DNA of 8,768 nt from DASRCB01 sp035653295 (lineage in GTDB: Bacteria > Acidobacteriota > Terriglobia > Bryobacterales > Bryobacteraceae). This document shows, one piece after another, positions 5,576 to 8,768 of the stretch; position 1 is the stretch's first letter; each line of letters begins with the position of its first letter. The translations under genes and the position numbers were made by a program. Where the stretch lies: positions 1-8,768 of the forward strand of contig DASRCB010000253.1 in assembly GCA_035653295.1 (NCBI GenBank). Direction: 5' to 3'. The notes beneath the pieces were generated by a model. It made no database searches. It worked only from the letters and a program-made list of their open reading frames with translations, and was not told where the DNA came from.

Positions 5576-6910
5576 TTGAGATACCTTCCCAAGTCCGATC
5601 TCGAACGCCGCGAGATGCTGTCCGCGATCGGCGTAAGCTCGCTCGACGAGCTCTTCTCGCATTTGCCGGAAGAGGTGCGCATCCGCGCGCCGCTGGCCAT
5701 AGAGCCTGGCAAATCGGAGTACGAAATCGTCGAGTGGTTCCGCGGCCAGGCCGCGCTGAACGCCAACGGTTACGCATCGTTTCTCGGCGGCGGAGTTTAC
5801 AACCACTATCGTCCGGTGCTGGTGGATACGGTGGTTTCCCGCGGAGAATTTCTGACCTCGTACACGCCCTACCAGGCGGAGATCTCGCAGGGCACGCTGA
5901 TGACCATCTTCGAGTTCCAGACGATGATCTGTCAGCTCACCGGAATGGAGGTGGCGAACGCTTCCATGTACGACGGGTCGTCAGCGGTTCCCGAGGCGGC
6001 AATGATGGCCATCCGGATAACCGGGCGCGACCGGATCGTGGTTTCGCGCGCGGTTCATCCGGAATACCGGGAAGTGCTCGCGACGTACACCAAGCATCAG
6101 GGCATCCCCGTCGCGGAATTCGAATACGACCGGGAGACGGGGCGGCTCGATGCCGCCGCCCTCGAACGCGCGCTGGACGAAAAAACGGCCGCGGTCATCA
6201 TTCAGTCGCCCAACTTTTTCGGGGTTGTCGAGGATGTGCGCCGGGCGGCGGAAATCGCCCACGCGCGCGGCGCCCTGCTCATTTATGTTTTCACCGAAGC
6301 GGTTTCGCTGGGACTTCTGGCGCCGCCGCGCGAGGCGGATATCGTGGCCGGCGAGTTGCAATCGTTCGCCATTTCGCCCAGCTACGGCGGCCCCTATGCC
6401 GGCGTGATCGCAGCGCGCGAGAAATACATCCGGCAGATGCCCGGGCGGCTCGTTGGCGAGACGAAGGATTCGCGAGGCAATCGCGCTTATTGTCTGACGC
6501 TGTCCACGCGCGAGCAGCACATCCGCCGCGAGAAGGCCACTTCCAATATCTGCACCAATCAGGCGCTGCTGGCGCTGATGGCTACCGTGTTCATGACCGT
6601 CTACGGCAGGCAGGGCCTGCGCGAACTGGCGGAGCAGAACCTCGCCAAGGCGCATTACCTCGGTTCGCAAATGGACCTCCGCTTCAGCGGCCCGTACTTT
6701 AACGAGTTCGTCGCGCGAGCCGACGGCCAAACGCCGGAGCAGATCAACGCGGCGCTGCTTGATAAGAAGATTATCGGCGGGATTCCTCTGGGGCGCTGGT
6801 ATCCGGAGCTGAGCGATTCGATGCTGCTGTGCGCGACGGAGATGAGCCGTCGCGAACACATGGATGCGGTGGCCTCGGTGTTCTCGGCCCAGGAGGCATT
6901 CGCGCGATGA
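5576..6910 (+). CDS. gcvPA: Glycine dehydrogenase (decarboxylating) subunit 1, P-protein alpha
   Basis: The protein has 444 residues, the usual length of the N-terminal half of a split P-protein. With GcvPB it forms the PLP-dependent glycine decarboxylase that loads the aminomethyl group onto lipoyl-GcvH. Visible signatures are GGGVYNHYRP (71-80), TPYQAEISQGTL, FQTMICQLTGMEVANASMYD, SPNFFGVVED, GGPYAGVIAAREKYIRQMPG with MPGRLVGET (288-296), and REQHIRREKATSNICTNQAL (about 312-331). The PLP lysine is not expected here; it belongs to GcvPB. The start is TTG 5576: the resulting N-terminus MRYLPKSD...REML matches the family, no ATG or GTG lies in frame between the gcvH stop and this point, and the next in-frame ATG (5615) would remove conserved residues. 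Only a weak GGA (5568-5570) serves as a ribosome binding site. Its TGA overlaps the gcvPB start. Confidence 0.95.
   Translation: MRYLPKSDLERREMLSAIGVSSLDELFSHLPEEVRIRAPLAIEPGKSEYEIVEWFRGQAALNANGYASFLGGGVYNHYRPVLVDTVVSRGEFLTSYTPYQAEISQGTLMTIFEFQTMICQLTGMEVANASMYDGSSAVPEAAMMAIRITGRDRIVVSRAVHPEYREVLATYTKHQGIPVAEFEYDRETGRLDAAALERALDEKTAAVIIQSPNFFGVVEDVRRAAEIAHARGALLIYVFTEAVSLGLLAPPREADIVAGELQSFAISPSYGGPYAGVIAAREKYIRQMPGRLVGETKDSRGNRAYCLTLSTREQHIRREKATSNICTNQALLALMATVFMTVYGRQGLRELAEQNLAKAHYLGSQMDLRFSGPYFNEFVARADGQTPEQINAALLDKKIIGGIPLGRWYPELSDSMLLCATEMSRREHMDAVASVFSAQEAFAR
6891..6896 (+). promoter_or_regulatory. gcvPB: Shine-Dalgarno site of gcvPB
   Basis: A perfect AGGAGG inside the end of gcvPA ends 10 bases before ATG 6907. 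It is the only full Shine-Dalgarno sequence in the gcv operon. It supports this start over the earlier in-frame ATG codons that lie within the gcvPA reading frame. Confidence 0.75.
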
Positions 6911-8397
6911 GCGACGCCGATATCAGAAAAGTTCGACCCCACCCTACCCAGAACGAGGGGCTCATTTTCGAGCGCAGCTCGCCCGGCAAGCGCGGCTACC
7001 AGCTTCCGGAGCTGGATGTGCCGGCGGTGGACGCGGCAGGTTTGCTGGGCAGCGAGAACGTACGCACGGAAATCGAGAACTTCCCCGAAGTGAGCGAGGT
7101 GGAGGCGATCCGCCATTTCAGCCGGCTCTCGACGTACAACTACGCCATCGACCTCGGGCTGTATCCGCTGGGCTCCTGCACCATGAAATACAACCCGCGC
7201 GTAAACGAACTTGTGGCGCGGACGGAAGGGCTGGCGTGGGCGCATCCATATCAGCCGGAGGCGCTGTCGCAGGGGGCCATGGAAGTGATCGCGCGCCTCG
7301 AGGCGGCGCTGGCGGAAATCACGGGCATGGACGCGGTGACGCTGCAGCCGGCGGCGGGCGCGCACGGCGAACTCACCGGCATTCTGCTGACTCGCGCGCT
7401 GCTGGAGCAGCGGGGCAACCCGCGGAAGAAGGTGCTGGTTCCCGATTCGGCGCACGGGACCAATCCGGCGACCGCGGCGATGGTCGGTTACGCGGTGGAG
7501 AACGTGCGTTCGAACGCCGAGGGGACCGTGGATGTGGAAGCGCTGGCGCGGGTGGTCAACGAGGATGTGGCCGCGCTGATGGTCACCAACCCGAACACGC
7601 TGGGCATCTTCGAGAACCACATTGTCCGCGTGGCCGAAGTGCTGCACGCCAAAGGCGCGATGCTGTACATGGACGGGGCCAACATGAACGCGCTGGTGGG
7701 CATCGCGCGGCCGGGCGATTTCGGCGTCGACGTCATGCACCTGAACCTGCACAAGACGTTTTCCACGCCGCACGGCGGAGGCGGACCGGGCTCGGGCGCG
7801 GTAGCGGTGAAAAAGCATCTGGCGCCGTTCCTGCCGGGTCCGCGGCTGAAGAGCGTGGACGGGCGCTGGGCGTGGAACTACGATCTGCCCGATTCGGTCG
7901 GGCGCGTGCGCGCTTTCTACGGCAATTACGGGGTGCTCATTCGCGCCCTGGCGTACATCATGGCCCATGGCAGTCCGGGACTGCGCAACGCGACGATGGA
8001 CGCGGTGCTGAACGCAACCTACATTCGGAAAGCGCTGGAGGGCGATTACGAGCTGCCCTACAAGTCGGCCAACATGCACGAGGTCGTCTTCAGCGATGAC
8101 GTGCAGGCGAAGCACGGGGTCCGCACCGGGGACATCGCCAAGCGCCTGATCGATTACGGTTTCCATCCGTACACGGTGAGCTTTCCGCTGATCGTGCACG
8201 GAGCGCTCATGATTGAGCCGACGGAGACGGAATCGAAGCAGGAGCTGGACTTGTTTATCGATGCGATGAAGTCCATCGCGCGGGAAGTGGAGGCGGATCC
8301 GGATCTGGTGCGGAATGCTCCGCACACGACGCGGACCAGCCGGGTTGATGAGGTTGGCGCGGCGCGGAAGCCGATTATTCGCTGGCAGCCGAAGTAA
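6907..8397 (+). CDS. gcvPB: Glycine dehydrogenase (decarboxylating) subunit 2, P-protein beta
   Basis: The protein has 496 residues, normal for the C-terminal half of a split P-protein, and holds the PLP site. Glycine binds as an external aldimine, is decarboxylated, and its aminomethyl group passes to GcvH. Signatures in order are YPLGSCTMKYNPR (86-98), HPYQPEALSQG, a GITGMD-like EITGMDAVTLQPAAGAHGE, VPDSAHGTNPAT with His183, MVTNPNTLGIFE, YMDGANMNALVG with Asp256 placed to hold the pyridine nitrogen of PLP, and LNLHKTFSTPHGGGGPGSG. In that last motif Lys283 is the expected internal-aldimine lysine. The C-terminal small domain is complete (HPYTVSFPLIV, LMIEPTETE). The start overlaps the gcvPA stop by 4 bases. 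It is the last gene of the operon; a hairpin begins directly after its TAA. All key residues are present, so the split enzyme should be active with GcvPA. Confidence 0.96.
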   Translation: MSDADIRKVRPHPTQNEGLIFERSSPGKRGYQLPELDVPAVDAAGLLGSENVRTEIENFPEVSEVEAIRHFSRLSTYNYAIDLGLYPLGSCTMKYNPRVNELVARTEGLAWAHPYQPEALSQGAMEVIARLEAALAEITGMDAVTLQPAAGAHGELTGILLTRALLEQRGNPRKKVLVPDSAHGTNPATAAMVGYAVENVRSNAEGTVDVEALARVVNEDVAALMVTNPNTLGIFENHIVRVAEVLHAKGAMLYMDGANMNALVGIARPGDFGVDVMHLNLHKTFSTPHGGGGPGSGAVAVKKHLAPFLPGPRLKSVDGRWAWNYDLPDSVGRVRAFYGNYGVLIRALAYIMAHGSPGLRNATMDAVLNATYIRKALEGDYELPYKSANMHEVVFSDDVQAKHGVRTGDIAKRLIDYGFHPYTVSFPLIVHGALMIEPTETESKQELDLFIDAMKSIAREVEADPDLVRNAPHTTRTSRVDEVGAARKPIIRWQPK

Positions 8398-8420
8398 GGT
8401 GCAAGCCAAAGGCTCGCACC
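8398..8420 (+). terminator. Hairpin at the end of the gcv operon, no U run
   Basis: Directly after the gcvPB stop codon, GGTGC-A-AGCC (8398-8407) can pair with GGCT-C-GCACC (8411-8420) around the loop AAA. This gives nine pairs and one A-C mismatch. A purine-rich stretch follows instead of T residues, so it is either a weak intrinsic terminator or a 3'-end stabilising structure after Rho-dependent termination. Confidence 0.45.
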
Positions 8421-8467
8421 ACAAGAGAAGAGACACTGATACTTAAAGTTTTGGGGTTGCAGGCCCG

Positions 8468-8493
8468 GGCCCGCGCCGTTTGCGGCGCGGGCC
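8468..8493. other. Strong GC hairpin, 11-bp stem with TTTG loop
   Basis: Bases 8468-8478 (GGCCCGCGCCG) pair perfectly with 8483-8493 around the loop TTTG. No T run follows on either strand. It could be a second structure ending gcv transcription, or the 3' end of a transcript from the minus strand. It is stronger than the hairpin directly after gcvPB, but its distance from that gene (70 bases) makes its role unclear. Confidence 0.5.
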
Positions 8494-8541
8494 GGACCCG
8501 GCTGCTCTATCGTCGTCACTGATTGACCGGACGCTTTGTTG

Positions 8542-8658
8542 TTAGAACGCGACGCCCGGTGGACCACAATTCAACGCACTCGCCGCACCCCGGAACGTGA
8601 TGTCCGGACTACAGCTCACTGCCTGTGCGCTGTCCTCGTCGTTTAATTGGATGCGCAT
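8542..8658 (-). CDS. Doubtful small ORF, 38 residues, unknown
   Basis: On the minus strand an ATG at 8658-8656 opens a 38-codon frame ending at TAA 8544-8542. AAGGGA lies five bases before the start, at an acceptable Shine-Dalgarno distance. An in-frame stop lies 42 bases upstream, so it cannot be the end of a longer protein unless that protein is frameshifted. The product has two cysteines (16 and 31), begins MRIQLNDEDSAQ and ends GPPGVAF. It has no signal peptide, membrane segment or motif that I recognise. The GC hairpin at 8468-8493 lies downstream and could end such a transcript. ORFs of this length occur often by chance in GC-rich DNA. Confidence 0.2.
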   Translation of the reverse strand: MRIQLNDEDSAQAVSCSPDITFRGAASALNCGPPGVAF

Positions 8659-8768
8659 CGTTATCCCTTGCGGTACCGATCCGGAGAGGAGCCCCGTTTA
8701 GCGCCGATTAAGACGCCCAGCGGTTGCAAACTACGCAACGAACAACGAATCGAACAATCTGCTCAGCC

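Larger units (their letters stand above)
8398..8768. other. Intergenic region downstream of gcvPB, no convincing gene
   Basis: These 371 bases have two hairpins (8398-8420 and 8468-8493) and one doubtful 38-codon minus-strand ORF. No longer frame with recognisable motifs, no tRNA and no rRNA is visible. The base composition becomes more AT-rich towards the window end (8700-8768), where CGAACAA occurs twice 12 bases apart. That fits an upstream region of a gene beyond the window, but nothing firm can be assigned. Confidence 0.5.

Noticed and set aside
5576..8397. gcvP broken into two pieces by a frameshift
   Set aside because: The split matches the normal two-subunit P-protein (GcvPA/GcvPB) of many phyla. 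gcvPB has its own start and a perfect Shine-Dalgarno sequence.
6655..8436. 593-codon open frame on the minus strand opposite gcvPB
   Set aside because: It lies antisense to the fully conserved gcvPA/gcvPB genes, is rich in Arg, His and Val as expected of a GC-driven shadow frame, and shows no motif.
8154..8567. 137-codon minus-strand frame over the end of gcvPB
   Set aside because: Most of it is antisense to conserved GcvPB C-terminal sequence and the rest crosses the GC hairpin; there is no motif support.

Overview
The window is about 62% GC by eye and fits a Gram-negative, acidobacterium-like chromosome. Three things support this. The exported fibre-like protein has an N-terminal module I associate with Acidobacteria. 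There is an OmpA-type peptidoglycan-binding outer-membrane protein. The glycine cleavage P-protein is split into two subunits. The taxonomic call is an inference, not proven by a marker gene.

Layout. (1) Positions 2-397 hold the 3' end of an exported protein with a conserved beta-rich C-terminal module. (2) Positions 524-2698 encode a complete 724-residue exported fibre-like protein ending in an S74 (endosialidase-type) self-cleaving chaperone domain. (3) A perfect hairpin at 2700-2735, flanked by A and T runs, works as a shared terminator for two convergent genes. (4) On the minus strand, 2759-3727 encode an OmpA-family protein with a coiled coil and a repetitive tail. (5) A divergent intergenic stretch, 3728-4054, holds the promoters of this gene and of the gcv operon. 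(6) Positions 4055-8397 form a compact operon gcvT-gcvH-gcvPA-gcvPB on the plus strand. (7) Positions 8398-8768 hold no convincing gene, two GC-rich hairpins and one doubtful 38-codon ORF.

The four gcv genes encode three of the four parts of the glycine cleavage system. GcvPA/GcvPB decarboxylate glycine with PLP, GcvH carries the aminomethyl group on lipoyl-lysine, and GcvT passes the one-carbon unit to tetrahydrofolate. The fourth part, dihydrolipoamide dehydrogenase, is not in the window. gcvT/gcvH and gcvPA/gcvPB each overlap by 4 bases (ATGA). The two pairs are separated by a 40-base gap with a hairpin, and gcvPA starts with TTG.

I see no mobile element, CRISPR array, tRNA, rRNA or defence system, and no strong candidate for a wholly new system. 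The points most worth a second look are the near-leaderless extended -10 promoter of gcvT, the hairpin plus TTG start inside the gcv operon, the two adjacent fibre-like proteins with different C-terminal modules, and the 16-residue glycine-rich repeat in the second of them.
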